This document shows positions 1 to 9,122 of a stretch of 64,000 nt of DNA, piece by piece. Under the pieces are notes generated by a model. It ran no database searches. It saw only the letters and a program-made list of their open reading frames with translations, and was not told the DNA's origin. How positions within the stretch are numbered: position 1 is the first letter of the stretch; each line of letters opens with the position of its first letter. This DNA comes from Staphylococcus sp. M0911 (GTDB taxonomy: Bacteria; Bacillota; Bacilli; Staphylococcales; Staphylococcaceae): assembly GCF_003491325.1 (NCBI RefSeq), contig NZ_CP022881.1, forward strand, positions 620,001 through 684,000, in the 5' to 3' direction. The position numbers were made by a program, and so were the translations under genes.

Positions 1-681
1 ATCGCCAATTTCTTCACTAAACAAGAATACTAAACCAAATGACATTGCTGCGTGGAAAAGCGTAGCAATATAAATAGTACGTCCATTAGTGGCTCTAATT
101 AACTCACCCACAATCATTGAGAAAGCAAATGTATATAAGAAATGATAGCCAGCGAATTCAAGGCCGTATGTTGTATTAGCATTAAATATAGAGTAAATGA
201 TACCTACAACAATACTAGCAAATAATGTGTTCATCTTAGTTTCAACGATGTGTTGCAAATATGAACGGAAACCAAATTCTACTACGAACGCCATAATTAA
301 ATGACCAATTAAAATTGCGAATATTGACACAGATAAATCAGATGCCTGTAGTAATATAAAACTATCTGCAAATGTATTGAAGCAGAACATACCGATAATA
401 AAAATAAATAAAGGTATGATTAATGCGAGTAATAAACGCTCAATAACTTTGAGACTAAAAGTGAATTTTAAACTCGCCATTTGTTCTTTTTTATGTTTAA
501 AGACAAGTAGACATATGATAGCTGCAATAAATGGGGAAAGATCTGTAATGTCGAATACAAAACGTTTCACCCCTAATGCTGCTTGGAAATCTCTAAGTAT
601 TATGAATAGGGCCATTGTTACGACAAAAAACACAAATATTGTCAGTGCCCATTGAAACCCAGAAATTCGATTGTTTTTCAT
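1..681 (-). CDS. spdC: SpdC/LyrA, CPBP-family membrane protein (C-terminus cut by window edge)
   Basis: The reverse strand reads from an ATG at 681, behind a GGAGG site, with no stop to the window edge (227 codons seen). The protein begins [19 protein letters not shown] and has several hydrophobic segments, matching my memory of S. aureus SpdC/LyrA (lysostaphin resistance protein A). In S. aureus this protein affects wall cross-bridges, interacts with the WalK kinase and partners the glucosaminidase SagB. It belongs to the CPBP (Abi/CAAX protease-like) family, but the protease motif EExxxR is degenerate here (VEFGFR, about residues 135-140), which fits a non-protease scaffold role. The hydrophilic C-terminal tail known in the family would lie outside the window. 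It is divergent from hutG. Confidence 0.88.
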   Translation of the reverse strand, partial: MKNNRISGFQWALTIFVFFVVTMALFIILRDFQAALGVKRFVFDITDLSPFIAAIICLLVFKHKKEQMASLKFTFSLKVIERLLLALIIPLFIFIIGMFCFNTFADSFILLQASDLSVSIFAILIGHLIMAFVVEFGFRSYLQHIVETKMNTLFASIVVGIIYSIFNANTTYGLEFAGYHFLYTFAFSMIVGELIRATNGRTIYIATLFHAAMSFGLVFLFSEEIGD

Positions 682-749
682 TTTATGTAACCTCCATTAC
701 GGAAACAAGCAATTATTGTTTTATTTACAATTATACATCTTAAAAGATG

Positions 750-766
750 ATAGATAAATTGTCTAT
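750..766. promoter_or_regulatory. Palindrome upstream of hutG, candidate operator
   Basis: ATAGA and TCTAT arms flank a 7-base spacer, nested inside wider GATGATA...TATCATC arms (746-778). It lies in the spdC-hutG gap, about 150 bases before the hutG start. The spacing resembles a LysR-type T-N11-A box, and the LysR gene next to hutG is a natural candidate regulator. This is inference from position and symmetry only. Confidence 0.3.
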
Positions 767-916
767 TTTAATTATCATCAAAATGTAATCGTAATGAATT
801 ATAAACGTAATTAAATTTAGGATAAACGGGAATATAAGAACAACATTGAATTAAGTATGTGCCAAAGTTATACTTTAATTATAAGGATAAAGCAAAGAAA
901 TCAAGGGGGAAGAACA

Positions 917-1852
917 ATGTATCAACAAGCTGAACCAAGCTTATGGACCGGAAGATTAGATAGTGAAACAGATGCAAAACAATTTAGACATTTTCAAACT
1001 ATTCAATTTAATGACTTAAGACAAGTAGAATTAGCATCTAAACAAAAAGGTGTTGGTATCTTAGGTTATGCGATTGATAAAGGTGTAGAACTAAATAAAG
1101 GGCGTGTAGGTGCAAAAGAGGGGCCTAATGCGATAAAAAAAGCATTCGCTGGCTTACCAGATTTGAATCAATGTGAACAAATCGTTGATTATGGAAATGT
1201 CGAGCATGATCATGACGCACTAATTGATACTCAAAAGGAATTTGCAGAATTAGCAGCCAAGTCTATTCATAATCATAAACAAACATTCTTATTAGGTGGT
1301 GGGCATGATATCGCTTATGCACAATATTTAGCGACTAGACAAGTGTATCCTAATGAGTCAATTGGGGTTATTAATATTGATGCCCACTTTGATACACGTG
1401 ATGAAGGTGAATCCACTTCAGGTACGAGTTTTAGACAAATACTAGAACAAGATGACAATGCAGATTACATGGTATTAGGTATATCTCAAGGTGGTAACAC
1501 ACAAGGTTTATTCGACTATGCTAAAGAAAAAGGTGTATCATTTGTTTATGCTGATGAATTATTACATCAAGTATCACCACCGATTAAAGATATGATTGAA
1601 CGATTTATTCACGATCATGATGTAATCATGTTTACGATTTGTATGGATGTTGTAGATAGTGCCTTTGCTCCAGGTGTAAGTGCTCCAGCAGTCTTGGGCA
1701 TCTATCCACATACAGTGTTTGAATTAGCAAAGCGCATTGTCCCAAGTGAAAAGGTTAAATCAGTAAGTATTGCTGAAATGAACCCTAAATACGATCAAGA
1801 CAATCGTACAGCGAAACTGATTGCGAATTTAGTGCATCACTTCTTATTATAA
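917..1852 (+). CDS. hutG: Formimidoylglutamase HutG
   Basis: HutG hydrolyses N-formimino-L-glutamate to glutamate and formamide, the last step of this histidine degradation branch, in the cytoplasm. It is an arginase/ureohydrolase family enzyme using two Mn ions. The metal-ligand motifs are visible as GGGHDIAY, NIDAHFDTRDEG and CMDVVDSAFAPGVSAP. The start is placed at the ATG at 917 after AAGGGGGA, giving 311 residues, the usual length for staphylococcal HutG; upstream in-frame starts lack such a site. It is convergent with the LysR gene, their stop codons overlapping by 6 bases, and is transcribed separately from hutUI. Confidence 0.93.
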   Translation: MYQQAEPSLWTGRLDSETDAKQFRHFQTIQFNDLRQVELASKQKGVGILGYAIDKGVELNKGRVGAKEGPNAIKKAFAGLPDLNQCEQIVDYGNVEHDHDALIDTQKEFAELAAKSIHNHKQTFLLGGGHDIAYAQYLATRQVYPNESIGVINIDAHFDTRDEGESTSGTSFRQILEQDDNADYMVLGISQGGNTQGLFDYAKEKGVSFVYADELLHQVSPPIKDMIERFIHDHDVIMFTICMDVVDSAFAPGVSAPAVLGIYPHTVFELAKRIVPSEKVKSVSIAEMNPKYDQDNRTAKLIANLVHHFLL

Positions 1853-2716
1853 ATTCCAATAATCAATACATTGTTCAATAAGAGAAAGTACTTGTTCAGA
1901 GTGCTTTCTCTTTTTTAAATAATTAATATAAATTTTGCGTCCTAAATTAGGGCGTATTTTAATGTAGTCTAAATTCCGTGTATTAAATGATTGGTAATAA
2001 AATCGAGGAATAACCGCATAACCAATACCTAAATGGACTAGATTAGTAGCGGATTCAAAACGATCAGATTCCATAATGATATTAGGGTGGATACCTACTC
2101 TATTAAAATAATCATCTAAGTGTTTACGAACTTGAGAATTTTTATTCGGCAAAATTAAAGGTAATTCATCCAATTGAATCGTTTTTTGCTTTGGAAATGC
2201 ATCTTTAGGTGTTAGTAATATATAAGATTCTTTATATAATGCGATCGATGTAATATCTTGATGGCGTATTTCCTCGTTTGTTAAGGCAAAATGAACATTA
2301 AAGTTGGTAAGTTGCTCAATAGATTGATGTTGATCATGTACCTCATAAATACGGTATTGTTGATTAGGATAATGTTTGTGATGAGCATGAATGACATTGG
2401 CCATCCATTGACTCGTAGATTCTAAAATGCCCATTTTAATACGGGGTTCCGAAGACACATTTAAATCATACATTTTTTCAACTGTAGAACGATAGGATTC
2501 TACTAAATCCTCAGCATATTTATAAAACTGAATACCTTTTTCAGTGATTTTGATATCTTTAGTGGTACGCATAAATAAATCGTATCCTAAATCAGCTTCC
2601 ATCTTTTTAATAGCTGCAGTTAAGGAAGGTTGACTAATATGTAAAAAATTAGCGGCTTTCGTAAAACTATTGTATTTTACAACGGCTAAAAAATATTCTA
2701 ATTGAATGATTTTCAT
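1847..2716 (-). CDS. LysR-family regulator, probable regulator of histidine utilisation
   Basis: This is a 289-residue protein of typical LysR length. The N-terminal winged helix-turn-helix is clear (MKIIQLEYFLAVVKYNSFTK, then AANFLHISQPSLTAAIKKME), followed by an effector-binding domain with a motif about GIGYAVIPRFY near residue 230. The start ATG at 2716 has an AGGAGAT site. It lies between hutG and hutUI and is divergent from hutU. By the usual LysR pattern it probably responds to urocanate or histidine and acts on both hut promoters; that is inference, as the inducer is not visible. Its 3' end contains the hutG terminator hairpin. Confidence 0.85.
   Translation of the reverse strand: MKIIQLEYFLAVVKYNSFTKAANFLHISQPSLTAAIKKMEADLGYDLFMRTTKDIKITEKGIQFYKYAEDLVESYRSTVEKMYDLNVSSEPRIKMGILESTSQWMANVIHAHHKHYPNQQYRIYEVHDQHQSIEQLTNFNVHFALTNEEIRHQDITSIALYKESYILLTPKDAFPKQKTIQLDELPLILPNKNSQVRKHLDDYFNRVGIHPNIIMESDRFESATNLVHLGIGYAVIPRFYYQSFNTRNLDYIKIRPNLGRKIYINYLKKRKHSEQVLSLIEQCIDYWNL
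1881..1917 (+). terminator. Terminator of hutG inside the 3' end of the LysR gene
   Basis: AGAGAAAGTAC at 1881-1891 pairs with GTGCTTTCTCT at 1901-1911, one G-T pair included, followed by six Ts. It lies within the last codons of the convergent LysR gene, so the hairpin also encodes protein. Confidence 0.7.
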
Positions 2717-2747
2717 AGGTCATCTCCTATTTGTCATAGTTTTTATC

Positions 2748-2770
2748 TATAAATAATTAGTTTATTTATA
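2748..2770. promoter_or_regulatory. Perfect 9-bp inverted repeat between LysR gene and hutU, candidate LysR box
   Basis: TATAAATAA and TTATTTATA are perfect inverted arms around a 5-base centre. The site lies 32 bases upstream of the LysR start in the divergent hutU gap, where a LysR regulator normally binds to control itself and its neighbour. The sequence TTATCTAT also occurs twice here (2743-2750, 2774-2781). AT-rich palindromes arise by chance, so the operator role is inferred. Confidence 0.45.
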
Positions 2771-2929
2771 TTTGTTATCTATATCTTAGCATAATATAAT
2801 ATAGTTGTAACAACCTGATTAATAGTGATTGTTATCTTTTAAATAGTACGAATATTTAGAAGATAATGATTAAAGAGAAACTTAATTTATTTTTGGATTT
2901 TGATATTATTTCGGATGGGAGAGATAGTA

Positions 2930-4591
2930 ATGAGAGAAATTCATGCAAAAAAAGGGTTAGATATCGAATGTAAAGGTTGGGAACAAGAAGCAGTACTACG
3001 AATGCTATATAATAACTTAGATCCAGAAGTAGCGGAGCACCCAGAAGAGCTTGTGGTATATGGTGGTATTGGTAAAGCTGCTCGTAACTGGAAAGCCTTT
3101 GAAGCTATTGAAAATACATTAAGAGATTTAGAAGCAGATGAAACAATGCTTGTACAATCTGGTAAACCAGTAGCGGTATTTAAAACACATGAAGAAGCGC
3201 CACGAGTATTAATTTCAAATTCAGTTTTAGTACCTGAATGGGCGAACTGGGATCACTTTAATGAACTAGATAAAAAAGGCTTAATGATGTATGGCCAAAT
3301 GACAGCAGGTAGTTGGATTTATATTGGTTCACAAGGTATCGTTCAAGGTACTTATGAAACATTTGCTGAACTTGGTAATCAAGAATATCAAAGTGATTTA
3401 ACTGGTACAGTAACACTTACTGCTGGATTAGGTGGTATGGGCGGTGCACAACCACTTGCTGTGACTATGAATAATGGTGTAGCTATTTGTGTAGATGTCG
3501 ACGAAAGTCGTGTTGATAAACGTGTCGAAACAAAATATTGCGATATCAAAACTAACGATTTAGATGAAGCATTAAAATTAGCTGAAGACGCTAGACAAAA
3601 AGGGGAAGCTTTATCTATTGGATTAGTAGGTAATGCAGTAGACATTCACAAAGCTATTTTAGACAAAGGATTTAAGATTGATATTATTACTGACCAAACA
3701 AGTGCACATGACCCATTAAACGGTTATGTCCCACAAGGTTACTCAGTTGAAGAAGCTAAAAAACTACGTAAAGAAGATCCGAAAAAATATGTAGAATTAT
3801 CTCAAGATTCAATGGCCAAACATGTTGAATTAATGCTTGAATTCCAAAAACAAGGTGCTGTTGCGTTTGATTATGGTAACAATATCCGTCAAGTTGCATA
3901 TAACAACGGTGTGAAAAATGCATTTGATTTCCCAGGATTTGTGCCGGCATATATTAGACCATTATTCTGTGAAGGAAAAGGTCCATTCCGCTTTGCAGCG
4001 TTAAGTGGTGATCCAAAAGATATTGAACGTGCAGATGAAGAAATGAGAAAGTTATTCCCAGATAATGAAAAATTAATTCGTTGGTTAGATCTTGCAGAAG
4101 AAAAAATTTCTTACCAAGGTTTACCATCAAGAATTGCATGGCTAGGCTATGAAGAACGTGCCAAAATGGGTCTAGCACTTAATAAATTAGTGCGTGATGG
4201 TGAAATTTCTGCACCGATTGTTATCGGACGAGATCATTTAGATTCTGGTTCAGTAGCAAGTCCGAACCGTGAAACAGAAGGTATGCGTGACGGAAGTGAT
4301 GCAGTAGGTGACTGGGCTGTACTTAATGCATTAATTAATACAGCAGCAGGTGGCTCTTGGATTTCATTCCACCATGGCGGTGGCGTAGGTATGGGTTATT
4401 CATTACATGCTGGTATGGTTGTTGTTGCAGATGGTTCAGAACGTGCAGATCGTCGATTAGGACGTGTATTAACTACAGATCCGGGTATGGGAGTAGTAAG
4501 ACACGTTGATGCTGGTTATGACATCGCCATTCAAACGGCAAAAGATAAAGGCATCAAAATTCCAATGATTGATGAAGCAGGTGATAAATAA
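2930..4591 (+). CDS. hutU: Urocanate hydratase HutU
   Basis: HutU converts urocanate to 4-imidazolone-5-propionate using tightly bound NAD+ as an electrophile. The protein is 553 residues when started at the ATG at 2930 (site GGGAGAG), the usual length; a longer TTG-initiated reading from 2900 is less likely. The NAD-binding glycine motif [16 protein letters not shown] is near residue 170, and the conserved C-terminal block [20 protein letters not shown] is near residue 470. The stop TAA overlaps the hutI start by one base (TAATG), so the two are translationally coupled. Control by the divergent LysR regulator is likely. Confidence 0.97.
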   Translation: MREIHAKKGLDIECKGWEQEAVLRMLYNNLDPEVAEHPEELVVYGGIGKAARNWKAFEAIENTLRDLEADETMLVQSGKPVAVFKTHEEAPRVLISNSVLVPEWANWDHFNELDKKGLMMYGQMTAGSWIYIGSQGIVQGTYETFAELGNQEYQSDLTGTVTLTAGLGGMGGAQPLAVTMNNGVAICVDVDESRVDKRVETKYCDIKTNDLDEALKLAEDARQKGEALSIGLVGNAVDIHKAILDKGFKIDIITDQTSAHDPLNGYVPQGYSVEEAKKLRKEDPKKYVELSQDSMAKHVELMLEFQKQGAVAFDYGNNIRQVAYNNGVKNAFDFPGFVPAYIRPLFCEGKGPFRFAALSGDPKDIERADEEMRKLFPDNEKLIRWLDLAEEKISYQGLPSRIAWLGYEERAKMGLALNKLVRDGEISAPIVIGRDHLDSGSVASPNRETEGMRDGSDAVGDWAVLNALINTAAGGSWISFHHGGGVGMGYSLHAGMVVVADGSERADRRLGRVLTTDPGMGVVRHVDAGYDIAIQTAKDKGIKIPMIDEAGDK

Positions 4592-5826
4592 TGAACGATT
4601 TAATTATTCAAAACATTAAAGAGCTTATTTTACCAAAATCAACTGATCGTCCTTTAAAAGGTGCAGAACTTGATCAACTAGATGTGATTGAAAATGGTAC
4701 GGTCGTTGTGAACGATGGCAAAATTGTATATTCAGGATCACATACTGATAAATATGATGCTGAACAAGTGATTGATGCAACAGGTAAAGTTGTGTCACCA
4801 TCATTGATTGATGCACACACGCACTTAGTTTTCGGTGGCTCAAGAGAACATGAAATGTCATTGAAACGTCAAGGTAAATCTTATTTAGAAATATTAGAAT
4901 CAGGTGGCGGTATTTTATCAACAGTTAAAGCCACACGTGACATAAGTGAAGAAGATTTATTCAAAAAAGCTGAACACGATTTACTAACAATGATTCAACA
5001 TGGTGTTTTAGGTGTTGAAAGTAAAAGTGGTTATGGTCTAGATAAAGAAAATGAATTGAAACAATTAAGAGTATCTAATCGTTTAGCAGAGAAATACGGT
5101 TTAGATATGAGACACACCTTCCTAGGACCACATGCGGTTCCAGAAGAAGCGGAGTCTAATGAGGCGTTCTTAAATGAGATGATTGAACTTTTACCAGAAG
5201 TTAAAGAATATGCAGACTTTGCAGATATCTTCTGTGAAACAGGTGTATTCTCAGTTGAAGAATCTAGACATTATATGCAAAAAGCGAAAGAGGCAGGATT
5301 TAAAGTTAAAATTCATGCTGATGAAATTGATCCACTTGGTGGTCTAGAGTTAGCTATTGATGAAAATGCAATTTCTGCTGATCATCTTGTTGCTTCAAGT
5401 GCAGAAGGTAAAGCTAAATTAAAAAATAGTGACACAGTAGCCGTATTATTACCAGCAACGACATTCTATTTAGATAAAAACGATTATGCAGATGCAAGAG
5501 GCATGTTAGATAATGATGGGGCTATCGCTATTGCAACTGACTACAATCCTGGTAGTAGCGTAACTAATAACTTACAATTGGCAATGGCAATAGCCGCATT
5601 AAAATTAAAACTTTCACCAAATGAAGTTTGGAATGCTGTAACAGTTAATGCAGCAAAAGCAATTGATTTAGACGCAGGTACAATCAATGAAGGTGACAAA
5701 GCTAACATTGTTATTTGGAATGCGCCGAACCATGAATATATTCCTTATCACTTTGGTATCAACCATGCTCAAAAAGTGATTAAAGATGGTAGAGTCATTG
5801 TGGATAATGAATTTTCATTAGACTAG
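4591..5826 (+). CDS. hutI: Imidazolonepropionase HutI
   Basis: HutI is a metal-dependent amidohydrolase that opens the imidazolone ring of 4-imidazolone-5-propionate to give N-formiminoglutamate, the substrate of HutG. The 411-residue protein has the expected family features: the metal pair in [24 protein letters not shown] near residue 240, SADHL, and the C-terminal metal Asp in ATDYNPGSS. It overlaps hutU by one base and is followed by a clear terminator, so hutUI is a two-gene unit. The pathway's first enzyme, histidine ammonia-lyase (hutH), is not in this window; in S. aureus it lies elsewhere. Confidence 0.96.
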   Translation: MNDLIIQNIKELILPKSTDRPLKGAELDQLDVIENGTVVVNDGKIVYSGSHTDKYDAEQVIDATGKVVSPSLIDAHTHLVFGGSREHEMSLKRQGKSYLEILESGGGILSTVKATRDISEEDLFKKAEHDLLTMIQHGVLGVESKSGYGLDKENELKQLRVSNRLAEKYGLDMRHTFLGPHAVPEEAESNEAFLNEMIELLPEVKEYADFADIFCETGVFSVEESRHYMQKAKEAGFKVKIHADEIDPLGGLELAIDENAISADHLVASSAEGKAKLKNSDTVAVLLPATTFYLDKNDYADARGMLDNDGAIAIATDYNPGSSVTNNLQLAMAIAALKLKLSPNEVWNAVTVNAAKAIDLDAGTINEGDKANIVIWNAPNHEYIPYHFGINHAQKVIKDGRVIVDNEFSLD

Positions 5827-5847
5827 GACAAAGTGTTCATTGATATG

Positions 5848-5878
5848 ACCGTGCCGACGTTGTCGGTACGGTTTTTTG
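5848..5878 (+). terminator. Terminator of hutUI
   Basis: ACCGTGCCGAC (5848-5858) pairs with GTCGGTACGGT (5862-5872) with one wobble pair, followed by TTTTT. Confidence 0.9.
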
Positions 5879-5978
5879 TTTATAATAAAAGGAGAAAAAA
5901 TATATTTTTAGAAAAGTTTGACAATTATGTTAGTATATATAGAAAAATAGTTTTAGGTTGAAAGGGATGGAGATATCA

Positions 5979-7100
5979 ATGACTGGTTATACAGATTACG
6001 TGAATTGGCGACGTACATTTCACCAATTCCCTGAAATATCAGAGGAAGAATATGAAACTACGCAACGACTTAAACGTATATTAGAAGCACATGATATAAA
6101 AATTTTAGATTTACCGTTAGATACAGGATTAATTGCAGAAATTGGACAAGGGGACCAAATGATTGCGATTAGAACTGATATAGACGCACTACCTATCAAT
6201 GAGCAAGTTGAACATGAATTTACATCAACCAATCAAGGTGTCATGCATGCGTGTGGTCATGATATTCATATGGCAAGTATATTAGGGGTTGCAACACAAT
6301 TGAAAGCCCAAGAGAGTGAATTAAATGGTCGAGTGAGAATCATATTCCAAGCGGCTGAAGAGCTAGGTCATGGAGCTAAAAAGGTAGTAGATACAAGGGC
6401 ATTAGATGGTGTGAAAGCAGTATTAGGATTCCATAATTATCCAACGATGGACATTGGTGACTTTGCTATAAAGAAAGGGCCTATTACGTCTGCTGTAGAT
6501 CGCTTCGAATTTGAGATTAAAGGAAAAGGGGCACATGCTGCTAAACCAGAACAGGGTAATGACCCAACCGTTGCTTTAGGTCAACTGATTAATAGTTTAC
6601 AAACGATTGTAAGTAGAAATTTATCTGCTTTTGATAATGCAGTTGTTACTATTGGTGAAATTTCATGTGGAAATACATGGAATGTCATTGCCGATCAAGC
6701 CTATGTACAAGGGACTGTCCGTTCATTTAAACCAGAACATAGAGCATATATCGAACAACGAATGAATGATATTGCTGATGGTTTAGCACGAACATTTAAT
6801 ATACAGGTAGATTGCCGATATACACGACTTCCTGGAACAGTAATTAATGATGATGAATTAACTGATATGGCGATAGAAGTAGCAAAAGATATCGGTTATC
6901 ATGTCTCAATGATGGATTTACCATTAACGATTGGTGAAGACTTTTCAGGTTATACAGAAACGTATCCTGGTGTATTTGCATTCATAGGATCTAATAGTGA
7001 GTATGACTTACATCATCCTTTATATGATCCAGATGAGCGTATTTTAGAAAAAGTGCCAACTTATTTTGTGACACTGGCGAAACGTCTTCTGAATCAATAG
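5979..7100 (+). CDS. M20-family amidohydrolase (N-acyl-amino-acid hydrolase type)
   Basis: This is a zinc-dependent amidohydrolase of the M20D group (aminoacylase, hippurate hydrolase and IAA-amino acid hydrolase relatives). Visible metal and catalytic motifs are AIRTDIDALP, HACGHDIHMAS, AAEELGHGAKK and, near the C-terminus, IGEDFSGY. I start it at the ATG at 5979, six bases after GGAG, giving 373 residues; an in-frame TTG at 5958 is possible. It is preceded by the hutI terminator and has its own leader. The substrate cannot be told from sequence; removal of an acyl group from an amino acid or small peptide derivative is the family expectation. Confidence 0.87.
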   Translation: MTGYTDYVNWRRTFHQFPEISEEEYETTQRLKRILEAHDIKILDLPLDTGLIAEIGQGDQMIAIRTDIDALPINEQVEHEFTSTNQGVMHACGHDIHMASILGVATQLKAQESELNGRVRIIFQAAEELGHGAKKVVDTRALDGVKAVLGFHNYPTMDIGDFAIKKGPITSAVDRFEFEIKGKGAHAAKPEQGNDPTVALGQLINSLQTIVSRNLSAFDNAVVTIGEISCGNTWNVIADQAYVQGTVRSFKPEHRAYIEQRMNDIADGLARTFNIQVDCRYTRLPGTVINDDELTDMAIEVAKDIGYHVSMMDLPLTIGEDFSGYTETYPGVFAFIGSNSEYDLHHPLYDPDERILEKVPTYFVTLAKRLLNQ

Positions 7101-7127
7101 TCACTATACATTGTATAAAGATAATAT

Positions 7128-7154
7128 GATTAACATCTGGATAACCTTGGGTAT
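7128..7154 (+). promoter_or_regulatory. Sigma-B promoter of the short-chain dehydrogenase gene
   Basis: GATTAA and GGGTAT are separated by 15 bases, matching the sigma-B form GTTTAA-N12..15-GGGTAT with one mismatch. It lies 37 bases before the start codon of the next gene. Confidence 0.75.
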
Positions 7155-7190
7155 ATGACAACATATACAAATTGAGGAGATGAATTTAAA

Positions 7191-8072
7191 ATGTCAGCAC
7201 AAGATCCTAGAAATAAATTCAAATCAACAGACTATGAAAAACAAGAGCAGCCACTTCCAGGCTTGCAAAGTCAATTAACACCTGAACCCGATTGTGGTGA
7301 GACATCATACGTCGGACACGGGCGATTAAAAGGATATAAAATGTTAGTCACAGGTGGCGATTCTGCCATTGGACGCGCAGCAGCTATTGCTTATGCTAAA
7401 GAAGGCGCAGATGTTGCGATTAATTATCTTCCAAGTGAAGACAAAGACGCACAAGACGTTAAACAAGTGATTGAAGAAGCGGGACAAAAAGCAGTGCTAA
7501 TACCTGGTGATATACGTGATGAACAATTTAACTATGACATGGTCGAAGAAGCACATCAACAGCTTGGTGGACTTGATAATGTAACATTAGTCGCTGGACA
7601 TCAACAATACCATGATGATATTCGAGGATTTGATACTCAATCATTTAAAGAGACATTTGAAACCAATGTATATCCAATATTTTGGACAGTACAAAAAGCA
7701 TTAGAGTATTTACAACCTGGGGCATCAATTACTACAACGTCATCTGTTCAAGGATATAATCCAAGCCCTATCTTACACGACTATGCCGCTTCAAAAGCTG
7801 CCATTATCTCATTGACGAAAAGTTTATCAGAAGAGCTTGGCGCAAAAGGTATTCGTGTCAATTGTGTGGCACCAGGACCATTTTGGTCACCTTTACAAAT
7901 TACTGGTGGACAACCACAACGTAATATTCCGAAATTCGGTAAAAATACACCACTTGGCCGTGCAGGTCAACCTGTTGAACTATCAGGAACATATGTACTT
8001 TTAGCATCTGAAGAATCAAGTTATACAACCGGACAAGTCTTCGGTGTGACAGGCGGCATTCAAATTAACTAA
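7191..8072 (+). CDS. Short-chain dehydrogenase/reductase, general-stress type
   Basis: The 293-residue protein has an N-terminal extension of about 45 residues ahead of the Rossmann fold, typical of the glucose/ribitol dehydrogenase-like 'general stress' group (YhdF/YhxC kind). The cofactor motif is TGGDSAIGRA (near residue 55), with a catalytic Ser in TTTSSVQGY and the YxxxK pair in YAASKAA. The C-terminal block PLGRAGQPVELSGTYVLLAS is standard. The substrate is unknown. The start ATG at 7191 follows GAGGAGATG. The sigma-B promoter suggests induction by stress and on entry to stationary phase. A strong terminator follows, so the gene is monocistronic. Confidence 0.92.
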   Translation: MSAQDPRNKFKSTDYEKQEQPLPGLQSQLTPEPDCGETSYVGHGRLKGYKMLVTGGDSAIGRAAAIAYAKEGADVAINYLPSEDKDAQDVKQVIEEAGQKAVLIPGDIRDEQFNYDMVEEAHQQLGGLDNVTLVAGHQQYHDDIRGFDTQSFKETFETNVYPIFWTVQKALEYLQPGASITTTSSVQGYNPSPILHDYAASKAAIISLTKSLSEELGAKGIRVNCVAPGPFWSPLQITGGQPQRNIPKFGKNTPLGRAGQPVELSGTYVLLASEESSYTTGQVFGVTGGIQIN

Positions 8073-8084
8073 TGAATAGCAGTT

Positions 8085-8122
8085 GGTCGATAAAGTGTTA
8101 ATACTTTATCGACCATTTTTTT
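8085..8122 (+). terminator. Terminator of the dehydrogenase gene
   Basis: A perfect 12-bp stem, GGTCGATAAAGT (8085-8096) with ACTTTATCGACC (8103-8114), is followed by a run of Ts. Confidence 0.92.
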
Positions 8123-8319
8123 GTGACAAATTATATGATAACTATATCCAATTTTATTATGAATTTGGAATAAAAATATGTTTAATGTAAAATAAAAATA
8201 TAAAATTATTAACCTTTTTAAAGAATGGAATTTAATTAAAGAATACAGATATATCTAAGGGATAGGTAATTTATACGACAAATTGCAATAGAAATCTTAT
8301 ATCTAAAGGAGATAATAAC

Positions 8320-8892
8320 ATGGTGAAAGATACGTTTATAAGGATTGCTCCGTTCATAATAGGTATAATCGCTATAGTTGTATTTTCATTATTTACTACG
8401 AATCAATGGTTTTTAATCATTTTATTACTTTTATTTGCTTTAACCAATGCATTAAAAAATCTGTATTTTGTTAATAAAAATATTAAAAATCATATCATAT
8501 GGATTAATAAAACAATCGACCGGTTATTAGGTATTATTATCGGTTGTTTATGGATTGTATTTTTTATGATGATATTATTTCAACAAAATTATACATGGAT
8601 TACTTTCTTAATTGTATTGGTAACTATGACGTTTGTTTTTTATATAGAAACTAAATTACAAATTGAAGATGATACGCAAAGGAAAAACCATCGAGATTAT
8701 AAAGTCATCTCTAAACAACGTGAACAACAATTAAAAATACTGATAATTAGTATGACAATCATTTCTATTATTTTAATGATGGTATCACTTTATTTAAAAT
8801 GGTGGGTCGCCTTTGGTATAGCTATTGCAATATTATTCGTAGTTGCTGTTGCATTAATTATTTATGAAAAATATTTTACGACGAAGTTATAA
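8320..8892 (+). CDS. Integral membrane protein of unknown function
   Basis: This 190-residue protein starts at ATG 8320 behind AAAGGAGATAA. About five hydrophobic segments are visible: near residues 10-26, 29-44, 66-88, 92-108, and a C-terminal pair at about 138-182. A charged loop (residues 110-137, rich in Lys, Arg and Asp) separates the halves. I do not recognise the family and see no catalytic motif. It lies alone between the dehydrogenase terminator and a SAM riboswitch, so it is probably its own transcript. Confidence 0.72.
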   Translation: MVKDTFIRIAPFIIGIIAIVVFSLFTTNQWFLIILLLLFALTNALKNLYFVNKNIKNHIIWINKTIDRLLGIIIGCLWIVFFMMILFQQNYTWITFLIVLVTMTFVFYIETKLQIEDDTQRKNHRDYKVISKQREQQLKILIISMTIISIILMMVSLYLKWWVAFGIAIAILFVVAVALIIYEKYFTTKL

Positions 8893-8946
8893 TTTATGAT
8901 TGACGTCGTAGGAATTATCTTGTAACGTAAACGTTAAATATGAATC

Positions 8947-9042
8947 ACTTATCAAGAGAAGTGGAGGGACTGGCCCTGTGAAGCTTCGGCAACATTGAAT
9001 CATGTGCCAATTCCAGTAACCTATCTAGGTTTGAAGATAAGG
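8947..9042 (+). promoter_or_regulatory. SAM-I (S-box) riboswitch aptamer
   Basis: The S-box core is plain: CTTATCAAGAGAAG, then GTGGAGGGACTGGCCC, CTTCGGCAAC, GTGCCAATTCCAG and a closing GAAGATAAGG. P1 is formed by CTTATC (8948-8953) with GATAAG (9036-9041). A terminator follows at 9062, the usual arrangement for S-adenosylmethionine-dependent premature termination: high SAM stops transcription and low SAM allows expression of the downstream transporter. Confidence 0.95.
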
Positions 9043-9061
9043 GGATAATCGTTGTAGATGG

Positions 9062-9100
9062 ACCTCTTTTCTTTATTATAAAGTAAAGAGGTATTTTTTT
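9062..9100 (+). terminator. Riboswitch-controlled terminator
   Basis: ACCTCTTTTCTTT pairs with AAAGTAAAGAGGT (one mismatch) around a short loop, followed by ATTTTTTTA. It lies between the SAM-I aptamer and the transporter start at 9123. Confidence 0.9.
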
Positions 9101-9122
9101 ATTTAAGGAAGTAGGTCTAATA

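Noticed and set aside
377..655. Plus-strand 92-codon ORF at the window start
   Set aside because: It is a shadow of the minus-strand spdC/lyrA gene, which has family identity and a proper start.
3388..4178. Three minus-strand ORFs inside hutU
   Set aside because: Opposite-strand shadows of a well-supported urocanase; no ribosome sites or recognisable proteins.
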